Source: Oscillospiraceae bacterium
GTDB lineage: Bacteria > Bacillota > Clostridia > Oscillospirales > Ruminococcaceae
DNA: 9,880 bases
NCBI GenBank assembly: GCA_031260615.1
Contig: JAISLG010000153.1
Span: 1-9,880 of the forward strand
Reading direction: 5' to 3'
The position numbers and the translations under genes were made by a program. The notes under the pieces are model-generated. The model ran no database searches, was not told the origin of the DNA, and saw only the letters and a list, made by a program, of their open reading frames with translations. Positions 1 through 7,168 of the stretch are shown piece after piece (position 1 is the first letter of the stretch; each line of letters begins with the position of its first letter).

Positions 1-1716
1 TTCGTCCGTGTTTTCTATTTCGTCCGTATCGTCAATGTCGTCATCGTCAATATCGGGTTGTGCCGAATGTTGTTCGTGATGTTGTTCGTGATGTTCTTGG
101 TGTTCCGCAATTTCGGTGGGGGCGGTTTGGGAGATATGTTCCGCGTCTATTTTATCCATAGACTGTATTTTGTAATCGGTACTTACTTCCTCACCGTTCA
201 CGCGGAAGATATAATCTTCCATATCCCCGAACAGTTCGGACAAAGTCGCTTTAGCGGATTCCCCGTTAATGGCGGGGGTAAATTTAACGCGGTCGCCTTG
301 CGTAGCGGTCTGGTCGATAGAGCATACAACGTCATTCACTTCGATAACGGCTGGTGTGAAGATACCGCCTTTAATTTGTTTTTGCTGACCGTTGACGTAA
401 AACATTAAACTGCGCCCGTTGCGCCCCATAATATCGGTGAGTTTATATCCTGCGGAGCGGAGCAATTCCATAAGCGGCACGGTATGGGTATCGAAGATAT
501 TAACCTTGTGGTCATTTACGAGAATCATCGAGAAGTCGTAACCCTCACCGCGAGCGGCGGTAAGCGCGATACCGAGAGGGGTAACGAATTGCGCGCCGAG
601 TTGAAAGTTACCGATGTCGACGCCGCGGAACATTTCACGCCGCGCTACTTGGACGCGGTTCTTATCCACGCCGAGTCCTTCCGCGACTGCTTCGGGCAAC
701 CCTTCAATCATACTGCCGCCGCCTGCGAGGTATGCCGCCCCGGGCATATCGCCGTTTACTTGTTTGATAGCGGAGGCGATTGAAGTTGCGAGGGTCTGCA
801 CGCTATCCGTAATTTTGGACATAAACTCTTTACGCGGAGCAATTTGTGGGAAACTGAAAATATCGCGGTATTCGATATTTTCACCTGTTTGGAGTTTCAT
901 AGCTTCGGCGTCGTCGAAGTCCACGAAGTATTCCTGCATTATTTTTTCAGTAATCTCGTCGCCCGCGACGGTTGCCATTTCGTATCCGACAATTTTGTAG
1001 TCACGCACGACGGCAATATCGCTCGTACCCGCGCCAATATCGGCGAGCGCGATATTGAGGAAACGCCGCTCGTATGGGAGTAATAAATTCGCGGCGGCAA
1101 TCGGCTCCAAGGTAAGCGCGGACACTTTAAGCCCAGCATCGTTAGCGGTTTGGTACAACCCATTCACGACCATATTAGGTAGGAACGCGACAATGAGTTC
1201 GATACCGGCGGTTTGTCCTTTATGGCTCAGGAGGTTTATAATGGATTTACCGTCGAGTTCATACCCGGCGGCGGAGTAACCGACGCAGTAGTAGAGTTCC
1301 GAGCCATCCCCACTTTTATCGAGTCCTTTTTGCGCGGACTGCATAGCATCGGTTTCCATCAATTTAATATCCTCGGCGGTGATGGTTTCCTTAGCGGCAA
1401 TATCGAATTGTTTTTTAACACGGACAGTACGGAGGTCACGTCCAGCGGCGGCAACCGCTGCTTTTTGGAGACGAATGCCGGTTTTTTTAGACAAGCGTTC
1501 GCAGACTGTACGGACAGTTTTAGCGGTGAGTGAAATATCCTCGACTTGTCCATCGGACATAGCGCGGCGTTCGTGTGGTTCGAGTTCATAGTCGAGCAAT
1601 TTGAACCCATCGTCGCCGAGTTTTTCGCCGAGCAATCCGATTACGGTACGAGTACCCACATCGAGCGCGAAAATTAAGTCGCCCTGTGGTTTTAATTCTG
1701 TTTGCGCGTCGGTCAT
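1..1716 (-). CDS. FtsA-like actin-fold ATPase with long C-terminal extension (3' end outside window)
   Basis: The frame is open from ATG 1716 to the window edge: 572 codons with no stop. The start has AAAGGA about 6 nt upstream. The actin-fold ATP site is visible: phosphate-1 LDVGTRTVIGLL near residues 18-29, phosphate-2 DIGAGTSD at 226-233, and an adenosine loop AGGGSM at 331-336. Between the first two lies a region resembling the FtsA 1C/SHS2 subdomain (about 85-200). Classical FtsA is near 420 residues and ends in a membrane helix. Here the actin core ends near 400 and is followed by a region like a small beta domain (MFYVNGQQKQIKGG from 438 to about 490), then a His/Glu/Gln-rich and Asp-rich tail (from about 535). 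FtsA-fold proteins with extra C-terminal domains are known in Clostridia; FtsA tethers FtsZ to the membrane, while the related PilM serves type IV pili. I see no ftsZ or pil neighbour, so the exact role is open. It lies 92 nt downstream of rpoD. Confidence 0.85.
   Translation of the reverse strand, partial: MTDAQTELKPQGDLIFALDVGTRTVIGLLGEKLGDDGFKLLDYELEPHERRAMSDGQVEDISLTAKTVRTVCERLSKKTGIRLQKAAVAAAGRDLRTVRVKKQFDIAAKETITAEDIKLMETDAMQSAQKGLDKSGDGSELYYCVGYSAAGYELDGKSIINLLSHKGQTAGIELIVAFLPNMVVNGLYQTANDAGLKVSALTLEPIAAANLLLPYERRFLNIALADIGAGTSDIAVVRDYKIVGYEMATVAGDEITEKIMQEYFVDFDDAEAMKLQTGENIEYRDIFSFPQIAPRKEFMSKITDSVQTLATSIASAIKQVNGDMPGAAYLAGGGSMIEGLPEAVAEGLGVDKNRVQVARREMFRGVDIGNFQLGAQFVTPLGIALTAARGEGYDFSMILVNDHKVNIFDTHTVPLMELLRSAGYKLTDIMGRNGRSLMFYVNGQQKQIKGGIFTPAVIEVNDVVCSIDQTATQGDRVKFTPAINGESAKATLSELFGDMEDYIFRVNGEEVSTDYKIQSMDKIDAEHISQTAPTEIAEHQEHHEQHHEQHSAQPDIDDDDIDDTDEIENTDE
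69..92 (-). repeat. 12-bp exact tandem duplication in the tail of the FtsA-like gene
   Basis: The 12-mer gttgttcgtgat occurs twice back to back (69-80 and 81-92). On the coding strand it encodes a repeated His-His-Glu-Gln block, followed by an acidic Asp/Glu stretch reaching the window edge. The repeat keeps frame (12 bp), so copy number could change without breaking the gene. Confidence 0.7.
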
Positions 1717-1773
1717 TTAATATCCTTTTGTGTTTGATATTTTTAGCGTTTTTGGGAACGGTTACGATTGCGC

Positions 1774-1786
1774 CGATATTTTATCG
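1774..1786 (-). other. Small hairpin in the rpoD to FtsA-like gap
   Basis: A perfect 5-bp inverted repeat, CGATA/TATCG with a 3-nt loop, lies 23 nt after the rpoD stop. It is too weak and lacks the T-run needed for an intrinsic terminator, so read-through from rpoD into the FtsA-like gene is expected. I see no convincing promoter in this 92-nt gap. Confidence 0.3.
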
Positions 1787-1808
1787 AGTTAGTTCATACC
1801 CATTGCAT

Positions 1809-2885
1809 TTACTCATTAAAATCCTTCAACAGTTTCAACTTAGACGGGTGACGTAACTTCCGTATTGCTTTCGCCTCAATCTGCCGTATCCGCTCACGCG
1901 TAACCTTAAACACTTGCCCGACTTCCTCCAATGTTCTCGGAGTGCCATCTTTTAACCCGAACCGCAATCTAAGCACTTCCGCCTCGCGGTCGGACAGCGT
2001 TTCGAGCACTTCCTCAATCTGCTTTTTGAGCATCGCTTGTGCGGCGGCGTCAGCAGGGGATAATGCGGATTCGTCCTCGATGAAGTCACCCAAATGGCTA
2101 TCCTCTTCCTCACCTATCGGGGTTTCGAGGCTAATCGGGTCTTGCGCAATACGCATAATCTCACGGATACGAGTGACATCAAGTTGCGTTTCGTCCGCCA
2201 ATTCCTCTAAGGTAGCTTCTTTGCCCGTCTTGTGCAAATGCGCGTTACCCGCGCGTTTCACCTGTGTAATCTTCTCCACCATATGCACGGGTATCCGTAT
2301 GGTACGCGCTTGGTCGGCGATTGCGCGAGTAATGGCTTGTCTAATCCACCAAGTCGCGTACGTTGAAAACTTAAATCCCTTGGTGTAGTCGAACTTCTCC
2401 ACAGCCTTGATAAGCCCCAAATTGCCCTCTTGTATAAGGTCAAGGAACTGTAATCCACGCCCAACGTATTTTTTCGCAATCGACACGACAAGGCGCAAAT
2501 TCGCCTCAGACAAGCGTTGCCGCGCCTTGTTATCGCCCTCTTTCATACGCTTAGCAAGGTCGGTTTCCTCCTCTTGCGTGAGAAGTGCAATACGCCCGAT
2601 GTCTTTCAGGTAAATCTTAACGGGGTCGTCGATTATTTCCTTGTTACCGATGTTCGTTTCGGCAAGGAATATCGGGTCGTTTTCAGGCGATGCCGACACA
2701 GGGACAAAGTCGTCCGTAATCTCGATTCCGCGAGCCTCGAACTCATCATACAGGCGTTCCATCTGTTCCACGGTGATATTAAACTCTTCGAGCGCAACAC
2801 TCATCTCCGTGGTAGTAAGTTTACCGTTGCGTTTCCCTGTTTCGAGCAGGGTACCGATTATTTTCGATTTGCTGTTTTCAGCCAT
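1809..2885 (-). CDS. rpoD: Primary (housekeeping) RNA polymerase sigma factor, RpoD/SigA
   Basis: This 358-residue sigma-70 family protein directs RNA polymerase to housekeeping promoters. Region 1.1 is short (about 1-60), giving the compact SigA form of Bacillota rather than the long proteobacterial RpoD. Region 1.2 starts at [19 protein letters not shown] (86-104). Region 2 (about 126-196) carries the near-invariant core-binding and -10 recognition segments, including [19 protein letters not shown] and [17 protein letters not shown]. Region 3 spans about 205-280. Region 4 (290-350) ends in the -35 recognition helix-turn-helix, with [20 protein letters not shown]. The start ATG at 2885 is supported by GGAAGG about 7 nt upstream. 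It follows dnaG by 85 nt, the usual macromolecular-synthesis order. It ends with TAA, which shows that TAA is a working stop in this genome. No domain is missing. Confidence 0.98.
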   Translation of the reverse strand: MAENSKSKIIGTLLETGKRNGKLTTTEMSVALEEFNITVEQMERLYDEFEARGIEITDDFVPVSASPENDPIFLAETNIGNKEIIDDPVKIYLKDIGRIALLTQEEETDLAKRMKEGDNKARQRLSEANLRLVVSIAKKYVGRGLQFLDLIQEGNLGLIKAVEKFDYTKGFKFSTYATWWIRQAITRAIADQARTIRIPVHMVEKITQVKRAGNAHLHKTGKEATLEELADETQLDVTRIREIMRIAQDPISLETPIGEEEDSHLGDFIEDESALSPADAAAQAMLKKQIEEVLETLSDREAEVLRLRFGLKDGTPRTLEEVGQVFKVTRERIRQIEAKAIRKLRHPSKLKLLKDFNE

Positions 2886-2903
2886 TGTTTTTCCTTCCGT
2901 TAT

Positions 2904-2930
2904 GTAATCGGACTTTATGCTGTCCGTTAC
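2904..2930 (-). promoter_or_regulatory. Bulged stem-loop just upstream of the rpoD ribosome-binding site
   Basis: GTAA(t)CGGAC at 2904-2913 pairs with GTCCGTTAC at 2922-2930: nine base pairs, one bulged T (2908) and an 8-nt loop. In the transcript it ends only a few bases before the rpoD SD (around 2892-2897). No T-run follows, so it does not look like a terminator. A role in mRNA processing or stability between dnaG and rpoD is possible, by analogy with the RNA cleavage site in that gap in E. coli. That role is inference. Confidence 0.4.
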
Positions 2931-2970
2931 GTTTTTGTTGCTTGATGTCGGATTAGTTTTTTTATAATTT

Positions 2971-4704
2971 TTACGATTTACGGATTTTGGTGCGGTTTAT
3001 GATAGACATAATATCGGTGGATTCGGCGACGGAGTTTTTCTTTAATCTATGCACGCAAGAGGATAACCGTTCTTTGGTGAAGGGTATTTCGCGTGATTTT
3101 CGCATAGCCGCCGCGAATTTTGCGGTATCTTTTGGGGGCAGTTCTTGTGCGGCGTATTCGTTTGGTTCAACCCCGTCCGCGAGTAGTTTAACAAATATTT
3201 GCCAGACGGCTTTGAACACACTGTCGGAGAAACATTCCTCGGTAATCTTCGCCATAATGTCGCCGATGAAGTCGGGAGCGTACAGCATAAACGCGAGTAT
3301 TGCGGCTTCGGAGTCGGTGTTATTCGTAGCGCGAATATTAGTGACGGCGGTTTGGGAGGTAGCATTTTCGAGCCGCCGCTTTTCGTATTTTACTTTACCG
3401 CCCGTAGCGTTTTCGATTTGTCCCGAGAGCAATTCAGCGGACACGCGGCACTCGGCGGCGACTTCGGAAATATAGACGGCGCGTTCGCTTTTGTTAGCAA
3501 TCTTAGTGAGTATGTCCGTTGCTTTGTTAAGGTATTCCACACGAGCGGCGGGTTCGTCCAAATTAAGCCCATTTTTGGCATCATCGAGGAACACAGCGGA
3601 GGGGTTACGCGTATTGGCGAGCAATTCCCGAAAGCCGTCCGCTCCGTGTATGCGGATATATTCATCGGGGTCTTTACCGCGCCCGTCGGGTATGCGGAGT
3701 ATCTTACACCGAACGCCGCATTTTTCGAGTATTGGGAGCGTTTTGGAAGTAGCGGCGCGTCCGGCGTTGTCGTTGTCATAGCAGAGAGTAACCTCGTCCA
3801 CGTACTTGCGGATTAGCAATGCCTGTCTATCGGTGAATGCCGTACCGAGCGCGGCAACCGCGGTATTAAACCCAGCTGAGTGTAGTGACACAACGTCCAA
3901 GTTCCCCTCTGCGATGAGGAACGGGGATTGTTTAGCGGAGGTTTTGGCGAGGTTAAGCCCATAGAGGTGTTCGCCCTTGGTATAGCAGATTGTTTCGCCG
4001 CTGTTTTTGTATTTTGGTTCCCAATCGGGAGGGTCGGCGAGAACAGTGCGGCCGCTGAATCCGACAATTTGTCCGTTCACGTCTGAAATGGGGAACATTA
4101 CGCGGTTTCGGAAAACCTCATACAGTTGTCCATTGTCACGCGCCTTGCAGACAAACGCCTGTATCAACTCGTTATGAGAGTAACCGCTATTGACAAGAAT
4201 ATCGGTTAATTCTGCATCGTCCCCTGCGAACCCGAGCCGAAACTGCTTAGCGGTATCGGGGGAAATGCCACGTTTGGTGAGGTATTGCCCTCCCGCCGCG
4301 CCACTTGCCGAGTACAGGCGGTATTCGTAGTATTTGGTAATGGTTTCGTTGAGTTCGAGCAGTCGTTTACGGTGATGGGTACGCTCATTTTCACGGCGTT
4401 CGTCCTCGGGTGACATAGACGGGGGAGTAGTACCTGTTTCCCGACAAAGTTGGAGCACAGCCTCTTTGAAACTGACATTCCCTTTAAGTCGGAGGAAGTT
4501 AAAGGCGTCGCCGCCCGCGCCGCACCCATAGCAATGGAAGTGGTCGGCATAGATATGGCAAGACGGGGTTTTCTCGGCGTGAAACGGGCAAAGGCAAACA
4601 TAGTCACTGCCCGAGCGTTTCATACCGCTAACATATCGCGACATCAAATCGGACATACGAACTTTGGATTTGAGTTGGTCGAGGAATTCGGGTGGGTAGA
4701 ACAT
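2971..4704 (-). CDS. dnaG: DNA primase DnaG
   Basis: This 577-residue primase makes RNA primers at the replication fork and works with the replicative helicase. Domains in order: an N-terminal CHC2-type zinc finger with ligands C39, H42, C58 and C61 inside [10 protein letters not shown] and [11 protein letters not shown]; the primase core; a TOPRIM domain with the catalytic acid E266 (in [10 protein letters not shown]) and the metal-binding pair D310/D312 (in [11 protein letters not shown]); and a C-terminal helicase-interaction region (about 440-577), which is poorly conserved as usual. Length is close to the family norm of about 600. The TOPRIM acidic motif reads EGNLD rather than the common EGYMD or EGFMD, a conservative variation. 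The ATG at 4704 has AAAGG 5 nt upstream. Upstream lies a 614-nt repeat-rich gap instead of the usual short spacer to dgt, so translation or transcription of dnaG may be uncoupled from dgt here. Confidence 0.97.
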   Translation of the reverse strand: MFYPPEFLDQLKSKVRMSDLMSRYVSGMKRSGSDYVCLCPFHAEKTPSCHIYADHFHCYGCGAGGDAFNFLRLKGNVSFKEAVLQLCRETGTTPPSMSPEDERRENERTHHRKRLLELNETITKYYEYRLYSASGAAGGQYLTKRGISPDTAKQFRLGFAGDDAELTDILVNSGYSHNELIQAFVCKARDNGQLYEVFRNRVMFPISDVNGQIVGFSGRTVLADPPDWEPKYKNSGETICYTKGEHLYGLNLAKTSAKQSPFLIAEGNLDVVSLHSAGFNTAVAALGTAFTDRQALLIRKYVDEVTLCYDNDNAGRAATSKTLPILEKCGVRCKILRIPDGRGKDPDEYIRIHGADGFRELLANTRNPSAVFLDDAKNGLNLDEPAARVEYLNKATDILTKIANKSERAVYISEVAAECRVSAELLSGQIENATGGKVKYEKRRLENATSQTAVTNIRATNNTDSEAAILAFMLYAPDFIGDIMAKITEECFSDSVFKAVWQIFVKLLADGVEPNEYAAQELPPKDTAKFAAAMRKSREIPFTKERLSSCVHRLKKNSVAESTDIMSIINRTKIRKS

Positions 4705-4740
4705 TACAGCCTTTACAATTTATGGTGGGTATTGTAATGT
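4701..4740 (-). promoter_or_regulatory. Two mutually exclusive hairpins over the dnaG start and SD
   Basis: In the transcript, ACATTAC (4740-4734) is fully complementary to GTAATGT (4707-4701), which contains the dnaG ATG. TTACAAT (4737-4731) is fully complementary to ATTGTAA (4719-4713), which abuts and partly includes the AAAGG SD (4714-4710). The two upstream arms share TTAC (4737-4734), so both 7-bp stems cannot form at once. One would bury the start codon, the other the edge of the SD. The pairing is directly visible; a regulatory function is inference, and AT-rich 7-bp stems are weak. Confidence 0.4.
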
Positions 4741-5094
4741 GTGGTTATCGTGTTGTGTGGTCGGGGCGTGTCGGGGCGGTGTGTGGTCAGCGCGATGTGT
4801 GTCGGGGCGATGTGTGTGTCAGGGCGGTGTGTGGTCAGGGCGATGTGTGTGTCGGGGCAATGTGTGTGTCGGGGCGATGTGTGTGTCGGGGCGATGTGTG
4901 GTCGGCGTGTGTGTGTCGGGGCAATGCGTATCGGGGCAATGCGTGTCGGGGCAATGTGTGGTCGTGACGATGTGTGGTCGGCGTGCGTGTCTGGGCGGTG
5001 TGTGTCGGGTCAATGTGTGGTCGTGACGATGTGTGGTCGGGGCGATGTGTGGTCAGGGCGATGTGTGGTCGGCGTGTGTGTCGGGGCGATGTGG
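4741..5094. repeat. Degenerate G/T-rich minisatellite, about 23 units of 13-17 bp
   Basis: Imperfect head-to-tail units follow the plus-strand patterns TGTGTGGTCGGGGCGA and TGTGTGTGTCGGGGCAA, with variants ending cga, caa or cgg, and short units such as TGTGTGGTCGGCG. Unit length varies (13, 15, 16, 17 bp), mostly by adding or losing GT pairs and by shortening the G-run, as expected of slippage. Stop triplets are almost absent from the units, so long spurious reading frames cross it on both strands. They would encode only Cys/Val/Gly or His/Thr/Pro repeats, and I do not call them genes. The plus strand (template for dnaG) is G-rich with GGGG about every 16 bp; the transcript would be C/A-rich. 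The core TCGGGGCGATGTG matches one arm of the palindrome at its right end. Confidence 0.9.
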
Positions 5095-5104
5095 ACATCG
5101 CCCC
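5083..5104. repeat. Perfect 10-bp palindrome capping the minisatellite
   Basis: GGGGCGATGT (5083-5092) and ACATCGCCCC (5095-5104) are perfect inverted copies separated by 2 nt; a folded loop would be 4 nt or so. It resembles a REP-type (repetitive extragenic palindrome) element and is followed by ccctaca. Its left arm is the last repeat unit of the array. The right arm is the only copy of the complementary strand near the array. No T-run follows on either strand, so I do not call it a terminator. Confidence 0.7.
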
Positions 5105-5217
5105 CTACAAGGAGCATTTATTTCAATCGAAACAATGTGGGTGAAAACTCTTGTCGTACACAAACCGCGCTAATCTAATCGAACCAATACAGGTGAAGGC
5201 GACATGCTTTTCTTTTG

Positions 5218-5245
5218 GTTCTTTTCTTTCGCAAAAGAAAAGAAC
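5218..5245. repeat. Perfect 12-bp A/T-rich inverted repeat with CGCA loop
   Basis: GTTCTTTTCTTT (5218-5229) and AAAGAAAAGAAC (5234-5245) are exact inverted copies around CGCA. A second half-copy, cttttctttt, lies just left at 5207-5216, so the purine arm could pair with either. The element sits about 75 nt downstream of the dgt stop, where a terminator could be. The minus-strand sequence after it is A-rich, not T-rich, so it is not a canonical intrinsic terminator. It may be a dispersed intergenic hairpin repeat; that is inference. Confidence 0.6.
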
Positions 5246-5249
5246 ACGT

Positions 5250-5305
5250 CCCCTTCGTTGCCCTTTCGTTGCCCCTTCGTTCTTCCTGTTGTTCCCCCTG
5301 TTGTT
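5250..5305. repeat. Short tandem repeats after dgt
   Basis: Three near-identical 11-mers run in tandem: ccccttcgttg (5250-5260), ccctttcgttg (5261-5271) and ccccttcgttc (5272-5282). Two exact copies of cctgttgtt (5285-5293, 5297-5305) follow. They lie directly downstream of the dgt stop codon and are purine-rich in the transcript. No gene is supported here. Confidence 0.7.
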
Positions 5306-5318
5306 TTTGTTATAGGGC

Positions 5319-6320
5319 TTAGTGTGCGTTTGGCACGAACAGTTCATTGAATTTATCGACAGCATAGCGGTCGGTCATACCCGCTATGTAGTCTGTGATA
5401 GCCCGTTCGGGGCCTTCTGTTTCGCATATTCTTTTGTAAATCCCGTCGAGCGACGCGCCGCGCGTATTGATATAATACCCATACAGCGAGAATATCACAT
5501 ATTCTGCCTTAACCGCGCCGTTATATGACGTATCGCGCATATACACATTTTTGAACATAAAGTCGCGCAGTTCCGAGAACACCTCATCTATTTCCTCTGT
5601 ATAACCTATATCCTCCTCACCGCGCGAGTAGTAGTAGGTGATGAGGGAATTTACGAGTGTAGTGATACGCTCACTTTTGGTGTAGCCGAGGGTAACGACG
5701 GCACGTTTAGGGAGGTCGGAGTTAGTAAGGATACCGAAACTTTTAGCGTCCTCGATATCGTGGTTGATATAGGCGAGTTTATCGCAATATTTAACAACAC
5801 GCCCCTCCAAGGTTTTAGCCATACCCACGGAGTGGTTGATAATGCCGTCCATAACCTCAGCGGTGAGGTTAAGCCCCTTTCCGTCTTTTTCGAGGAACTG
5901 AGCGGTACGGACGGATTGCGCGGCGTGAATGAAACCGGTTGAGGATATTTTATTAAGGGCATGTTCCCCGTTATGCCCGAACGGGGAGTGCCCGAGGTCG
6001 TGACCGAGCGCGATAGCCTCAGTCAAGTCCTCATTAAGGCGCATAGCGCGCGCAACCGTTCTTGCAATCTGAGCTACTTCGAGGGTATGGGTTAGCCGAG
6101 TCCGAATATGTTCAGTTTTCGGAAAAGCGAACACCTGTGTTTTATGCGCGAGTCGCCGAAACGAGGATGAATGAATAATCCTATCGCGGTCGCGCTGAAA
6201 CTCAGTACGAACGGAGTCGGGTTCTTCGGCGACTTCACGCCCGTCGGTTTCAAAGGACATCTTAGCATTTTTGCTTAGAGTGTACTTTTCATTCCATTCG
6301 GTCAGTTCCCTGATGAACAT
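5319..6320 (-). CDS. dgt: Deoxyguanosinetriphosphate triphosphohydrolase-like HD-domain protein
   Basis: This 333-residue HD-superfamily enzyme of the Dgt family hydrolyses dNTPs to deoxynucleoside plus tripolyphosphate, lowering or balancing dNTP pools. The family signature SSSFRRLAHKTQVF is at 51-64. The metal-binding HD set is visible: H78 in RLTHTLEV, H107-D108 in ALGHDLGHSPFGH, and D188 in YINHDIEDA. Catalytic or accessory histidines H111, H116 and H120 follow the HD pair. Length fits the short dGTPase-like form found in Gram-positive bacteria rather than the roughly 500-residue E. coli Dgt, so the preferred substrate cannot be stated from sequence. The start ATG at 6320 has a strong SD GGGAGG (6331-6326) 5 nt upstream. 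In many Clostridia dgt directly precedes dnaG and rpoD; here the order is kept but 614 nt of repeats separate dgt from dnaG. Confidence 0.95.
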   Translation of the reverse strand: MFIRELTEWNEKYTLSKNAKMSFETDGREVAEEPDSVRTEFQRDRDRIIHSSSFRRLAHKTQVFAFPKTEHIRTRLTHTLEVAQIARTVARAMRLNEDLTEAIALGHDLGHSPFGHNGEHALNKISSTGFIHAAQSVRTAQFLEKDGKGLNLTAEVMDGIINHSVGMAKTLEGRVVKYCDKLAYINHDIEDAKSFGILTNSDLPKRAVVTLGYTKSERITTLVNSLITYYYSRGEEDIGYTEEIDEVFSELRDFMFKNVYMRDTSYNGAVKAEYVIFSLYGYYINTRGASLDGIYKRICETEGPERAITDYIAGMTDRYAVDKFNELFVPNAH

Positions 6321-6350
6321 AACGACCTCCCGAAATTAAGGTTTACAAAC

Positions 6351-6388
6351 ATAGTAAAATTGTGCAATTTGCATAACATTTGCATAAC
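6351..6388 (-). promoter_or_regulatory. Candidate dgt promoter and operator region
   Basis: On the minus strand TACTAT (6356-6351) is a fair -10 box about 30 nt before the dgt ATG. The matching -35 position (about 6374-6379) is weak. This region carries an exact 11-bp tandem repeat, atttgcataac (6367-6377 and 6378-6388), and next to it a perfect palindrome AAATTGTGCAATTT (6357-6370). Repeated sites over a weak -35 suggest a regulator-binding site. The rest of the 204-nt gap (6321-6524) is AT-rich without a gene or clear terminator. A lone TTGACA at 6449-6444 has no good -10 at the right distance. Confidence 0.4.
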
Positions 6389-6524
6389 AATTTAACTCAT
6401 CACTATATATTATCGACAAAAAGGCGAAAAATATAAGTATGATTGTCAAATATTGCGTTAAGAGCCGTAAAAGAAAGCGATTTGGGGTAGTGGCGTGTCT
6501 TAAAGCGTAGTTGAGGGTGTGGGG

Positions 6525-7139
6525 TTACACATATTTATCGGGGAATATTTCGGGCAACAACCCATTTAATGTATTCGCAAAGGGAACGGTAAGTCCGCGT
6601 AATTGCGGGTGGGCGGATTTATCGGCGCGGAGTCCGATAAAGTGTCGCCATTCTCGTAAATTCGCTGTCATAACGAGTTCAGTTTTTAGGCTGTTTGGGA
6701 GTATTGACCGAGCCGCCTCGGGGGTTGCCCCATCCGCGAGCAATGTATTATACGCGGTTTCGGCGGACTCGCACTGTGTTTTCCAAGTGGAATACAGTGT
6801 GGGGTTATCGGCGAAGTATGGTTTAATTACGGTCAAACCGCCCTTGCTATCCCCGTAGTTGCAATACCGAGTGCTTTCTTGCGAGTAACTCGCAACGCGG
6901 TGCCTGACAATCTCGTGAGTAACGCCCCTATCGGTAACAAACCGTACGGTAAAGGAAACGTGTTCAAGAACACTCTCGTGACCGCGCTTAATAATATTCG
7001 CGATAAACCGCGCGGCACTGTCGGCAGTAATTTTGTCCTCGCTTTTATAGCAGACACGCCCGATTAACTCGATACGTTTCGGTATCTCACGCCATTCGGG
7101 CGGATTGATAAAGTCAAAGGACTGCTCGATTATTTTCAT
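6525..7139 (-). CDS. thyX: Flavin-dependent thymidylate synthase ThyX
   Basis: ThyX makes dTMP from dUMP using methylene-tetrahydrofolate, NADPH and bound FAD, forming a homotetramer. The diagnostic motif RHRxxSxxxxSxRY is intact as RHRVASYSQESTRY (residues 79-92 counted from ATG 7139). An upstream HESVLEHVSFTV block and the C-terminal LRADKSAHPQLR block are also typical. At 204 residues it is a normal family length. A GTG at 7145 would add two residues; the ATG at 7139 is preferred because it gives the usual MKI start, although the SD (GTGAG, about 5 nt upstream) is weak for either. It starts 29 nt after the toxin stop and probably shares that transcript. No thyA is seen in the window. The downstream neighbour dgt also acts on dNTP pools. 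Confidence 0.96.
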   Translation of the reverse strand: MKIIEQSFDFINPPEWREIPKRIELIGRVCYKSEDKITADSAARFIANIIKRGHESVLEHVSFTVRFVTDRGVTHEIVRHRVASYSQESTRYCNYGDSKGGLTVIKPYFADNPTLYSTWKTQCESAETAYNTLLADGATPEAARSILPNSLKTELVMTANLREWRHFIGLRADKSAHPQLRGLTVPFANTLNGLLPEIFPDKYV

Positions 7140-7168
7140 ATACACTCACAAGTGGTGTGGCCACCTTA

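Noticed and set aside
484..1533. Plus-strand and minus-strand frames inside 1-1716
   Set aside because: They are shadows of the continuous FtsA-like frame, which has recognisable ATPase motifs throughout.
4741..5095. CRISPR array
   Set aside because: Units are 13-17 bp, head to tail, degenerate and without unique spacers; no cas gene is nearby.
4692..5178. Several overlapping plus- and minus-strand open frames (64-145 codons) across the repeat array
   Set aside because: Repeat units lack stop triplets and have lengths not divisible by 3, so frames stay open by chance. The products are Cys/Val/Gly or His/Thr/Pro low-complexity peptides without a sensible start or SD.
5218..5245. Rho-independent terminator for dgt
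   Set aside because: The perfect hairpin is followed by an A-rich stretch on the minus strand and by acacgtcccc on the plus strand, with no T-run on either side.
5123..5365. 80-codon minus-strand frame spanning the end of dgt
   Set aside because: It overlaps the dgt C-terminus in another frame and runs through hairpin and tandem repeats; composition is repeat-derived.
6444..6449. TTGACA as the -35 of a dgt promoter
   Set aside because: No acceptable -10 box occurs 16-18 nt downstream.
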